The notes below the pieces were generated by a model. The model searched no databases. It was not told where the DNA came from and worked only from the letters and a program-made list of their open reading frames with translations. A stretch of 64,000 nt of DNA from Rhizobium leguminosarum (GTDB lineage Bacteria; Pseudomonadota; Alphaproteobacteria; Rhizobiales; Rhizobiaceae), in NCBI RefSeq assembly GCF_004123835.1, contig NZ_MZMU01000001.1:1-64000 (forward strand), in the 5' to 3' direction. The position numbers and the translations under genes are program-made. The first letter of the stretch is position 1; the number at the start of each line of letters is the position of its first letter. Below are positions 16,826 through 25,253 of the stretch, one piece after another.

Positions 16826-19591
16826 TCACGGTCTTGCGGTGAGTGCGAGGAGGCCATCGTAAAGCGCGGTGGCAAGCGGGTCGGCGTCGGGGGCTTCCTG
16901 GTGGAGGCGGAAGGTCGTCGCGACAAGTTTACCGCGGCCGAGCCGCTTTTCGATGATGAAGGCAGCGGGTTTGTGAACCCAGCCGATGACGACGCCGGCG
17001 TGCACGCGACCTTGGAATTCCCAGGGACGGAGGCCGGCCATCACCTGGTGCGGCGCGACACCCGTGAATGACAGATCGAACAGCGGACCGCCCGGCACAT
17101 GGGCGAAGACACCATCCCGGCGCAACCAGGAGAAGTTGCCGACCCAATCCCCGCGCCAGATCGATTTGTGACGATTGACGAGATTGTAGCCGGGAAAGCT
17201 GAAATATGGCCCGGAAACCATGCCGCCGGCGCCCGGATCGATTTCGATCGACATCGGGCCATCGCGCGGCGGCGCGTCATCGCGCAGACGGCCGGGATCC
17301 TTGTCGACGATCTGCAGCACCCGCTGGCCGGAATGGATTGCCTCGACGCGATCGGCATCGATGTCCTTGGTGATGAAGACATCGGCGTCGTGCGGCGACA
17401 CGCTGACATGGCCAAGGGCCGACAACCGCTCGGCAAGGCCGTCGTCGTTCGAAGCAAAGCGGATGGGCGGGACATCGCGTTTGCGATAGACCGCGAGTGT
17501 CTCGGAATTCTGAGACAGCACGCTTCCATCAGGCGCCACGACCCGGAAGCGTGCCTTGCGAATTTCGGACACCGGCACTCCATCTGCAGTCACGCTAATC
17601 GGGGCATTGTGAACCTGCATCGGTGCCATGGCCGGCAGCAATATCTCGCCTTTTTCCGCGCCGAACTCCCAGACGAGACGACTACCTTCGGGCAGCGCTG
17701 TTCCGCCGCTCGACACTTTAATGTCGAAGCTGGCCGTCTGCCCCTCATAGACGGCGTGACGGGCCGCGCCCGGCGCAATGACGATGTCGGAATTGATGGC
17801 CGGCAGCGCTTGGGCGAAGACGCGCGGATTGCGTGCCATGTCCATCAGTCCATTGCCCTCCCAATGGACATCGGTGAGTTCGGTGATGACATAGCCTCCG
17901 ATCGGCGCGTGCGTTCGGATGACCTCGATCTCGTATTTGAGGTTCATATATTGATACCATTGCACCTTCTCGATGAAACGAGCGAGATCACCAAAAACCT
18001 TCTCAAGGGCGAGTTCGCGGAAACGGGCTTCGATGCCCTGGGGCAGTGCCGTGCCATCCGCCCAGGTGGCACCATAGGCCATCCACCAGGGGTCGCGGCC
18101 GTTCTTTTCGCGCAGACGGGCAGGATCGGGTAGACCCCAGACGCCGAACTCGGAGAGGACAAGCGGTTCCTTCCTCCTGCGCACCGCTTCCTTTTCGGTT
18201 GAGAAGGTCCAGTCGGCATTGCCTGCGAATTCGCGGCAGAGCGTGTCCCATTCCTCGCGCCGATCCACCGCCGTTCGGTAGAAGTGGTAGTCGTTGATGT
18301 CGGTCTTGACGTGGACGTTCGGGAAGCAGGCGGAATTGTCGACAACGAGCCGTAGCGGGTCTTCGACGCGCAACCAGTCGACCATGTCGGAAATCCATTG
18401 CCGCTGTTTGGCCGCTTCGCGCAGCCGAGTGCCCCAATCTTCATTGATCAGGGTCCAGATCACGATGGAGGGGTGATTGCCGTCACGGGCGAGAATACCT
18501 TCCATGGTCGTGCGCAGGCGGTCGGCGGAGGCCGGGGTGAAGGTCTCGATATTTGGAATTTCGCTCCAGATCAGCATGCCCAGCCGGTCGGCGACCTCAT
18601 AATAGCGCGGGTCCGGCACCTTGATGTGGCAGCGCAGGCAATTCAGGCCCATTGCCTTAGCCTTGCGCAACTGGTCTTCGAGCAGGTCGAGCGAAGGCGG
18701 CGCGCCGAAACCATCGGGATAGTAATCCTGATCGAGCGCGGCGCGCAGATAAAACGGCTTGCCGTTCAGATGCAGGAAGCCGTCCTTGGCTTCGAAGCGG
18801 CGAAAGCCGAAACTTTCCTGCCGGCTGTCGATCTCGACGCCGTCGGCGCTGAGGATCGTTGTGATCGTATAGAGGTTCGGGCTGTCCGGCGACCATGGCA
18901 CGACGGCGTCGAGCTGGATCGAATGTTCGAGGGTATGTCCCGTGGCCGGAATGTTTCCGGTAAAGACGGGCATGCCCTGCGGGCCGATGATCTCGATTTT
19001 CAGCGAACCTGCAACCATGCTCGCAAAGCTGGCTTTGAGATCGAGCCCGGCTTCCGGCCAAATCGGGTAGAGGCGAAGCGATGAGATGTGAGCGGGATCG
19101 CGGGCCTCGATGAGGACGGACTGCCAGATGCCGCCTTGCGGGCCATACCAGCTCTGCTTGCCATGCGGGATCTCCGCAAAATCGACGCCACTCTCGTTGC
19201 GATGAGCATCCGGCAGGCAGGCTACGACCTTGACGGTGTTCTCCGCCTTCAACAGAGCGGGTGGGATCACGAATTCAAAAGGAAGATAACCGCCTTCATG
19301 ACGGCCGATCTCAGTGCCGTTGATGAAGACAGTGGCCAGATCGCTGACAGCACCGAAGCGGATGGCGATTTCCCGAGCCGACCATTCTGCGGGGAGCGTG
19401 AAGGTCCTGCGATAGGTTGCCGATCCGAAGCTGACGGCGAGATCCTCGAAACAAGCCTGCCAGTGCGCCGGCACCTTTGCATGCCGCCATGCACGATCGG
19501 TCTCGTGGCGGAACTCCCAGGTCCCATCAAGGGAAAACGTTTCGCGGAGCGGCGTGTTCGCTGGGGCGAGCGACTGGGAATAGGCGTTCAT
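16826..19591 (-). CDS. Glycoside hydrolase family 2 (beta-galactosidase/beta-glucuronidase type)
   Basis: A 921-residue enzyme without signal peptide, so cytoplasmic. The ATG at 19591 (MNAYSQSLAPANTPLRETFS) has AAGGACA upstream; an earlier frame would add 27 unlikely residues. Order of parts: sugar-binding jelly roll (LDGTWEFRHETDRAW, about 25-180), Ig-like domain, TIM barrel with LRCHIKVPDPRYYEVADRLG, general acid/base Glu in WTLINEDWG and probable nucleophile in VLSEFGVWG, then a long C-terminal region. It is the last gene of the leftward ABC operon, separated from the binding-protein gene by two stem-loops. It probably cleaves the imported glycoside; the sugar cannot be named. Confidence 0.85.
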   Translation of the reverse strand: MNAYSQSLAPANTPLRETFSLDGTWEFRHETDRAWRHAKVPAHWQACFEDLAVSFGSATYRRTFTLPAEWSAREIAIRFGAVSDLATVFINGTEIGRHEGGYLPFEFVIPPALLKAENTVKVVACLPDAHRNESGVDFAEIPHGKQSWYGPQGGIWQSVLIEARDPAHISSLRLYPIWPEAGLDLKASFASMVAGSLKIEIIGPQGMPVFTGNIPATGHTLEHSIQLDAVVPWSPDSPNLYTITTILSADGVEIDSRQESFGFRRFEAKDGFLHLNGKPFYLRAALDQDYYPDGFGAPPSLDLLEDQLRKAKAMGLNCLRCHIKVPDPRYYEVADRLGMLIWSEIPNIETFTPASADRLRTTMEGILARDGNHPSIVIWTLINEDWGTRLREAAKQRQWISDMVDWLRVEDPLRLVVDNSACFPNVHVKTDINDYHFYRTAVDRREEWDTLCREFAGNADWTFSTEKEAVRRRKEPLVLSEFGVWGLPDPARLREKNGRDPWWMAYGATWADGTALPQGIEARFRELALEKVFGDLARFIEKVQWYQYMNLKYEIEVIRTHAPIGGYVITELTDVHWEGNGLMDMARNPRVFAQALPAINSDIVIAPGAARHAVYEGQTASFDIKVSSGGTALPEGSRLVWEFGAEKGEILLPAMAPMQVHNAPISVTADGVPVSEIRKARFRVVAPDGSVLSQNSETLAVYRKRDVPPIRFASNDDGLAERLSALGHVSVSPHDADVFITKDIDADRVEAIHSGQRVLQIVDKDPGRLRDDAPPRDGPMSIEIDPGAGGMVSGPYFSFPGYNLVNRHKSIWRGDWVGNFSWLRRDGVFAHVPGGPLFDLSFTGVAPHQVMAGLRPWEFQGRVHAGVVIGWVHKPAAFIIEKRLGRGKLVATTFRLHQEAPDADPLATALYDGLLALTARP

Positions 19592-19630
19592 CGGTTGTCC
19601 TTGGAAGATCGGCTTTTTCGATTGGGGTTC

Positions 19631-19690
19631 CGGGATACGCACGGCGTGGCGCGTATCCCGGTGGGAGACCAACCCCTCAGGAGGGGTTGG
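19631..19690 (-). promoter_or_regulatory. Two tandem perfect stem-loops between binding-protein and GH2 genes
   Basis: Stem-loop one, 6 bases after the binding-protein stop: CCAACCCCTC (19669-19678) and GAGGGGTTGG (19681-19690), loop of 2. Stem-loop two: CGGGATACGC (19631-19640) and GCGTATCCCG (19651-19660), loop of 10. Neither is followed by a T tract on the transcribed strand. They likely stabilise the upstream mRNA or cause partial termination, lowering GH2 expression relative to the binding protein. Confidence 0.65.
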
Positions 19691-19695
19691 AGGAA

Positions 19696-21027
19696 CTAGC
19701 GATTGCGACGCAGGACGCGCTCGACGCCGGCCTGCATCGCTTCAAGCGTTGCCTGCGGATCGGTGCCTGTCAGCCACATCGCGTTCAAGTCGGTGATCAT
19801 CGCGTTGTAGACCGCACGTTGGTTCTGGATCTGCGGCAGTGACGTGGCATTTTTGGCAGTGTCGGCAAACTCGGCGCGATGCGGTAGGGCCTTGAACTCT
19901 TCGGAATTCAGAACCGACTGACGGGTCGACAAATGGCCGGTACGCGACCATTGGAAGTTGTTGTCGTTCAGAAACTTCAGGAAGGCGAGAGCGGCTTTCG
20001 TCTTGTCTTCGCTGCGATTGTCGTCCTTCGGGATGACCCACATATGGCTGTCAGCCCAGACGGACGGTTTGGCGTAGAGCTGCGGCACATTGGCGACGCG
20101 ATAATCCTTGAGGGCCACTTTGCCGCTCTTGGCCTGGGTATCGTAGTTGTCGACGCCCCAGGTGCCGTTGATCAGAATCCCGGTTTCGCCGTTGAGGAAC
20201 GCCTGTTCGGAGCCGGGATAATCCAGCGCCGGATTGGCAAGACCTTCCGAGAATATCGATGAGATCAGCTTGGCTGCGTTCAGCCCTTCCGCTGTGTTGA
20301 TGTTTGCCGTCTTACCGTCGGCGGAGATGACGTCGACGCCCTGCTGCCAGAGAAGCGTGTCGAACAGGCGCACCATCATGCCTTCCGAACTCTGGGCTTC
20401 GGAACCGATGTAGTATTTGCCGGTCGCTTCCTTGAACTTCTTGCCCTGCTCGAGCAGTTCCTCGGGCGATTTCGGCAGGATCGGCGAGCCGTCTGCGTTA
20501 ACAAGGCCCGCCTTCTTCATCAGGTCCATGTTGACATGGAAGAGCAGCGCATGAAGGTCGTATGGGAGAGCATAAATTTCATTCTTGGCGGTAGCGTTCT
20601 TCAGCGCCGCCGGTACGAAGTCGTTTGTCTGGATACCGAGATCGGCAATAGGCTTGGTCAGCGGCGTCAGGAGATCCCGGTCGGAAAAATTCGGCATTAT
20701 CGAGGCGTGCATGACGGCGACGTCAGGGATGTTGCCGGTGGAATAAGTCGCGGTCAGCAGGTCGTAATAGGCACCCCATTCGGCCGTCTGTGTGACGACC
20801 TTGGCGCCGATGGTGTTTTCTGCGTTGAACTTGTTGGTGAGCGCGGTGATGATGCCGCATTCGCCATTGGTCTTGGTCACGTCTGTCACCTCGCCGTATT
20901 CGCCTTGGCAATCGCCGAAGAAGCGGAAGAACGAGATGTCGACTGCTTGGGCTGCTCCTCCCCAGAGCGCGGTCATCAGTGTCGTGGCGAGCGCCAGACG
21001 TTGCAGCATTTTCGTCTTGTGCATCAT
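19696..21027 (-). CDS. Sugar ABC transporter substrate-binding protein
   Basis: A 443-residue periplasmic protein of the extracellular-solute-binding family 1 type. It has a signal peptide (MLQRLALATTLMTALWGG, cleavage after AQA) and typical body motifs such as PDVAVMHASIMPNFSDRDLL and GETGILINGTWGVDNYD. It delivers a sugar or glycoside to the two permeases encoded upstream in the same operon. The ligand is probably the substrate, or a product precursor, of the downstream GH2 enzyme. It is the fourth gene in the operon; family-1 importers more often place it first. Confidence 0.88.
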   Translation of the reverse strand: MMHKTKMLQRLALATTLMTALWGGAAQAVDISFFRFFGDCQGEYGEVTDVTKTNGECGIITALTNKFNAENTIGAKVVTQTAEWGAYYDLLTATYSTGNIPDVAVMHASIMPNFSDRDLLTPLTKPIADLGIQTNDFVPAALKNATAKNEIYALPYDLHALLFHVNMDLMKKAGLVNADGSPILPKSPEELLEQGKKFKEATGKYYIGSEAQSSEGMMVRLFDTLLWQQGVDVISADGKTANINTAEGLNAAKLISSIFSEGLANPALDYPGSEQAFLNGETGILINGTWGVDNYDTQAKSGKVALKDYRVANVPQLYAKPSVWADSHMWVIPKDDNRSEDKTKAALAFLKFLNDNNFQWSRTGHLSTRQSVLNSEEFKALPHRAEFADTAKNATSLPQIQNQRAVYNAMITDLNAMWLTGTDPQATLEAMQAGVERVLRRNR

Positions 21028-21086
21028 ATCCTCCTTGCGATGCCGTTGCGAAAAACCCGTCCCGGCATGGCCGGCCGGGCCGGTGC

Positions 21087-21935
21087 CTATTTGCCGGCGC
21101 TCATGGCAACACCTGCCACGATGAAGCGCTGGAAGATCAGGAACAGAAGAACGATGGGCAGGCTGGCAAAGACCGCCGATGCCATGACAGCGCCGATGCC
21201 CTCCGAGAAAGCGAAGTTGGTCTGGATCGAGGCAAGGCCGACCGTGACCGTGTACATGTCGGCCTTGGTTGCCGAGACGAGCGGCCAGAGAAAGTCGTTC
21301 CAGGCGAAGATGAAGGTGAACAGACCGAGCGTGGTCAGTGCAGGTACGGAGAGCGGCAACATAATCTTCAGAAAGATCGCCAGCCGTGAGGCGTGGTCAA
21401 TGGCGGCTGCTTCCTCCAGCTCTTTCGGAACGCTGCGGAAGAACTGCATCATCAAAAACACACCGATCGGCACGGCGACGCGCGGCATGACCAGCGCGAA
21501 GTGGGTATTATGCAGTCCCCAGCCCGAGACCATCGTGTGCAGCGGAATGAACACCGCCTGCTCGGGCACCATCAGGCCAGCAATCACGAGCATGAACAGC
21601 GTCTTCTTGAAGGGGAACTCCAGGCGCGCAAACGCATAGCCGGCCATAGACGAGACGATCAGAACCAAAATTGTCATCGTTACGGAGACGATAAGACTGT
21701 GCATCAGCCAGCGCGGCACGGTATCGAGCTTCAGGAGACCGATATAATTATCGAGCGTGAAGGGGACCGGCAGGAAGCCTGCCGTAGAACGCATCAGCTC
21801 GGTATTCGGCTTCAGCGACATGGCGACGACCCAGACGACGGGCAGAAGCCAGAGGATCGCAAAGGCGATGGTTGCGCCGAGGATGAGAACGTCCGTGGCG
21901 CGGCGCAGGCCGCTTGTGCGTGCGCTTGGCATCAT
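21087..21935 (-). CDS. Sugar ABC transporter permease (MalG type)
   Basis: A 282-residue inner-membrane protein with six hydrophobic segments and the coupling-loop motif EEAAAIDHASRLAIFLKIML (EAAxxDxAs...I.LP type). The start chosen is the first of two adjacent ATGs at 21935, which forms an ATGA overlap with the stop of the upstream permease. It pairs with that permease to form the membrane channel of the importer. Confidence 0.9.
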   Translation of the reverse strand: MMPSARTSGLRRATDVLILGATIAFAILWLLPVVWVVAMSLKPNTELMRSTAGFLPVPFTLDNYIGLLKLDTVPRWLMHSLIVSVTMTILVLIVSSMAGYAFARLEFPFKKTLFMLVIAGLMVPEQAVFIPLHTMVSGWGLHNTHFALVMPRVAVPIGVFLMMQFFRSVPKELEEAAAIDHASRLAIFLKIMLPLSVPALTTLGLFTFIFAWNDFLWPLVSATKADMYTVTVGLASIQTNFAFSEGIGAVMASAVFASLPIVLLFLIFQRFIVAGVAMSAGK

Positions 21936-22822
21936 TCGTCCCCCCTGCGGCCGAGCCAGAGCTGCAGCATTGTGAAGCCAAGCATCAGGATGAAGAGCCC
22001 GAATGACATCGCCGTGGCGTAACCGACCTGCCAATCGCGGAAGCTCGTCTCGTAGATGTACTGAACCAGCGTACGCGTCCGATTGGCGGGGCCGCCCTGT
22101 GTCATCAGGTGGGCCTGGCCGAAAATCTGGAACTGACCGACGATCTGCAGGACCAGAACCAGGAGCACGGTGTGACGGATCGACGGCAGGGTGATGTTTT
22201 TCAGGACGCTGAACCGACCGGCATGATCGAGTTCAGCCGCCTCGTAAAGTTCCGGCGGTATCTGGCTTAGTGCCGCCAGAAACAGCGCCATGGGGAGGCC
22301 GACACCCCACCAAAGCGTCGTCAACGCAATCGACGGCATGGCGAGCGTCGGGTGCCCGAGGAAATTGATGGGCTTGACGCCGATGAGATTGAAGAGCGGC
22401 ACCAGCAGGCCGTTGTCCGCAGACAGCACCATCGACCAGATCAGCGTCACGACCGATACCGAAAACACGCTCGACATGAAGAACACGGACCGCAGCACAC
22501 CCTTGAGCCGCCCCTGCCCGAACACGGCAAGAGCCAGCACCAGCGCCAGTGCTGTCATGGTCGGAACGGTCATGGCGACGAAGGTCAGCGTGTTGCCCAC
22601 GGTCTTCCAGAAGATCGTGTCGAACCACATGTCCTCGTAGTTCAGGAGGCCGATATATTTCCGGTAGTTGCCGGCAAGCTCCCAGTCGTGGAGACTGATC
22701 CACAAGCCCTTGAAGAAGGGGTAGACCAGAAACGTGGCATAGATCACCGCGAAAGGCGCGAGGAAGATATAAGCGGCGAGCGCATCGCGCCTGCGCGCGG
22801 CGGTCAGGCTGCTGGTGCTCAT
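21932..22822 (-). CDS. Sugar ABC transporter permease (MalF type)
   Basis: A 296-residue protein with six membrane segments and the coupling loop PPELYEAAELDHAGRFSVLK. The start (MSTSSLTAARRRDALAAYIF) overlaps the end of the ATPase gene by 4 bases. It is the heterodimer partner of the downstream MalG-type permease. Confidence 0.9.
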   Translation of the reverse strand: MSTSSLTAARRRDALAAYIFLAPFAVIYATFLVYPFFKGLWISLHDWELAGNYRKYIGLLNYEDMWFDTIFWKTVGNTLTFVAMTVPTMTALALVLALAVFGQGRLKGVLRSVFFMSSVFSVSVVTLIWSMVLSADNGLLVPLFNLIGVKPINFLGHPTLAMPSIALTTLWWGVGLPMALFLAALSQIPPELYEAAELDHAGRFSVLKNITLPSIRHTVLLVLVLQIVGQFQIFGQAHLMTQGGPANRTRTLVQYIYETSFRDWQVGYATAMSFGLFILMLGFTMLQLWLGRRGDE

Positions 22823-23916
22823 GCTCCACCCACTTCAGAATACAGGGTGATCGAGACCTTGTTTGCATCGAAGACGTGGCGTGTGCCGGGGCCGATCGCA
22901 AAACGGGCGACGGAGCCGATCGAGGGTGCCGCGCCGCTGCGCAGTTCGGAGACGATGGTGGTGCCATCAGCAAGGGTTGCATAGACAAGTTGCAACGAGC
23001 CGAGCTGCTCAACGACATCAACGGTTCCGCTGAGCGCTCCTTCATCGGCCGGCGACAGGATTTCCGGTCTCAGGCCGATCGTCACCGTGTCGCCTTTGGC
23101 GGGACTGGCACGGACCTTGGCAGTAAGGCGGGCATCTCCCGCACAGGCGAGTTCGACCGTTTCGCCGTCGACGGCTGTGACTGTTGCCGGGAGCAGATTG
23201 ATGCGCGGCGCACCGAGGAAGCCAGCCACGAAAGCATTGGCGGGGCGCTGGTAAAGCTCGATCGGCGCGCCGACCTGTTCGATCTGCCCGTCCCTGAGGA
23301 CCACGATACGGTCTGCCATGGTCATGGCTTCCGTCTGATCGTGGGTGACGTAGATCATGGTTGCGGCGAGGCGGTGGTGGAGCTTAGCGATCTCGGTGCG
23401 CATCGAGACGCGAAGAGCGGCATCGAGATTGGAGAGCGGCTCGTCAAACAGAAAGACATCCGGTTCGCGCATGATGGCGCGGCCGATCGCAACACGCTGA
23501 CGCTGGCCGCCGGAAAGCGCCTTGGGCTTGCGGTTGAGATAAGGCTCAAGCTGGAGGATGGCGGCGGCCTTATCGATGCGTGAGGCGATTTCGGCCTTCG
23601 GCGTACCAATATTGCGAAGGCCGAAGGCCATGTTCTCGCGAGCTGTCATGTGGGGGTACAGCGCGTAGTTCTGGAAGACCATTGCCACCCCGCGATCGCG
23701 GGCGGCCATGTCATTGACGCGGTTGCCGCCGAGCAGGACGTCGCCGCCGGTGATGGTTTCGAAACCGGCGATCATCCGCAGAAGCGTCGATTTCCCGCAG
23801 CCGGAAGGTCCGACGAAAACCAGGAACTCGCCGTCGCTGATCGAAAGCGAAATGTCACGGATGACATTCACCGCGCCATAGCTTTTGGACACCCCAGCGA
23901 GCGTTACTCCTGCCAT
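22819..23916 (-). CDS. Sugar ABC transporter ATP-binding protein (MalK/UgpC type)
   Basis: A 365-residue ATPase and the first gene of the leftward operon. It has Walker A VGPSGCGKSTLLRMIAG, signature [16 protein letters not shown], Walker B VFLFDEPLSNLD, the switch His in YVTHDQTEA, and a C-terminal TOBE domain from about residue 240. It powers the importer encoded downstream. GGGAGGAG precedes the ATG, and just upstream of that lies the LacI-type operator at 23930-23961. Confidence 0.93.
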   Translation of the reverse strand: MAGVTLAGVSKSYGAVNVIRDISLSISDGEFLVFVGPSGCGKSTLLRMIAGFETITGGDVLLGGNRVNDMAARDRGVAMVFQNYALYPHMTARENMAFGLRNIGTPKAEIASRIDKAAAILQLEPYLNRKPKALSGGQRQRVAIGRAIMREPDVFLFDEPLSNLDAALRVSMRTEIAKLHHRLAATMIYVTHDQTEAMTMADRIVVLRDGQIEQVGAPIELYQRPANAFVAGFLGAPRINLLPATVTAVDGETVELACAGDARLTAKVRASPAKGDTVTIGLRPEILSPADEGALSGTVDVVEQLGSLQLVYATLADGTTIVSELRSGAAPSIGSVARFAIGPGTRHVFDANKVSITLYSEVGGA

Positions 23917-23929
23917 GCACTCCTCCCAG

Positions 23930-23961
23930 AGTGATTAGTTATAAATCACTGGTTATAACTA
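23930..23961. promoter_or_regulatory. Overlapping inverted repeats, probable LacI-family operator
   Basis: Two interleaved dyads: TAGTTATAA (23936-23944) with TTATAACTA (23953-23961), and AGTGATT (23930-23936) with AATCACT (23944-23950). The pair sits 14 bases before the ABC ATPase gene and about 85 bases before the divergent lacI-type gene. A repressor bound here would block the ABC operon and could autoregulate. Confidence 0.65.
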
Positions 23962-24045
23962 AAATTATTATCAGGCAAGCCCTCGCCGCTTTTGCGTTCG
24001 TAAAACTTCGTGCTAAGCGAATATTCAGTCTTGCAAGGGGTTCGC

Positions 24046-25062
24046 GTGATCAAAAAGCCGACGATGTCCGACATCGCTGCCGCCTGTGGAGTCTCGCAGG
24101 CGACCGTGTCGCTTGTGCTCAACAATGCTCCGGGAACGCGCATATCGCCGGCAACGCGTCAGGCTGTTCTAAGTGCGGCGGCCAGGATGGGTTACCGGAC
24201 GCAGGCTCGGCGCATCGACCGGCGTCCGCTCATTGCCATGCTCATCAACGAGGTGACAAGTTCGCCCCATGTCGCCGGCTTGATCGACGGAGCCGGAGAG
24301 GCGGCAAACGAGCTGGGCTATCTGCTTTCGGTGATGCCGACGGACGCCGACGAGGAGGCAGAGCAGGCAGCGCTGAGCCATCTCGCGACGTTACCCGCTG
24401 CGGGCATCATCTATGCGCGGCTGATCACGCAGCAAGTGACGCTTGCTCCGCAGCTCGCGGAATGGCCGACGGTACTTTTGAACTGCTATACGGTCGATAA
24501 CCCCCTGCCGAGCGTGGTGCCCGGAGACCTGTCGGCTGTCATGAAGGCGACGCTGTCGCTGATCGATGCCGGGCATACGCGCATTGCTTATATCGGTGGC
24601 GAGGACGCGATCGAAGCTTCTCGCGAGCGCATCAAGGGTTATCGCCGAGCTTTGACAATGCGCGACATTCCCGTCGACAACCATCTTATCATCAAGGGGC
24701 GTTGGACGATTCAGGGAGGTTATGCAGCCTTCAAGCGCCTGCAAGCGCTCGATGACCGGCCCACGGCAATATGCTGTTTCTGCGACCGTATTGCCATGGG
24801 TGTCTATGAAGCCGCGAAGGAAGCCGGCCTCTCTATCCCGCGCGACCTTTCGGTCATCGGTTTCGACAATGAATCCTATTCAGGCGATATGCTGCCGCCC
24901 CTCACGACGATGCAACTGCCCCATGCCGACATGGCGCGCTATGCCGTCGAAAAGCTTGCCGAGATGATCGCCGCGCCGCGGATGCGGCATGACAATCACA
25001 AGGTCAAGCTGGAGTGCGAAATGATCGTGCGCCAGTCGGTCGCGCCAATAGACGCCGCGTAG
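24046..25062 (+). CDS. LacI-family transcriptional repressor
   Basis: A 338-residue regulator. The N-terminal LacI helix-turn-helix reads MSDIAAACGVSQATVSLVLN and is followed by a hinge and a periplasmic-binding-like effector domain (AYIGGEDAIEASRERIKGYR; RDLSVIGFDNESYSGDM). I choose the GTG at 24046, which has AAGGGG six bases upstream; the next ATG at 24064 would start inside the conserved helix. It is divergent from the sugar ABC/GH2 operon and most likely represses it, responding to the imported sugar or a GH2 product. Confidence 0.88.
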   Translation: MIKKPTMSDIAAACGVSQATVSLVLNNAPGTRISPATRQAVLSAAARMGYRTQARRIDRRPLIAMLINEVTSSPHVAGLIDGAGEAANELGYLLSVMPTDADEEAEQAALSHLATLPAAGIIYARLITQQVTLAPQLAEWPTVLLNCYTVDNPLPSVVPGDLSAVMKATLSLIDAGHTRIAYIGGEDAIEASRERIKGYRRALTMRDIPVDNHLIIKGRWTIQGGYAAFKRLQALDDRPTAICCFCDRIAMGVYEAAKEAGLSIPRDLSVIGFDNESYSGDMLPPLTTMQLPHADMARYAVEKLAEMIAAPRMRHDNHKVKLECEMIVRQSVAPIDAA

Positions 25063-25253
25063 GCCGGATGCCAGGGTGGATTCCCCAGTTGTCCACAAGC
25101 GCTTCCTTGGATGACCGGCTCAAGGGCGAAACTCTGTTGAGGAGCAGACATGAGCTTCAACTGACAGAGTGACAGCCATGCGCCCTGCTGTGGCCACATC
25201 GAGGCCGCGGCGGATCGCTTTCGTTGGACGGACCCCTACTATGGAAGTCGACC

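Noticed and set aside
16533..16829. 98-codon minus-strand frame and a sequence around 16640-16670 that recalls the end regions of some insertion sequences
   Set aside because: The translation has no family resemblance and no terminal repeats or transposase segment could be found; the resemblance rests on memory of a short motif.
17099..18133. Long plus-strand open frame (344 codons)
   Set aside because: It lies entirely within the GH2 gene on the opposite strand and its translation has no domain; it is a by-product of high GC content.
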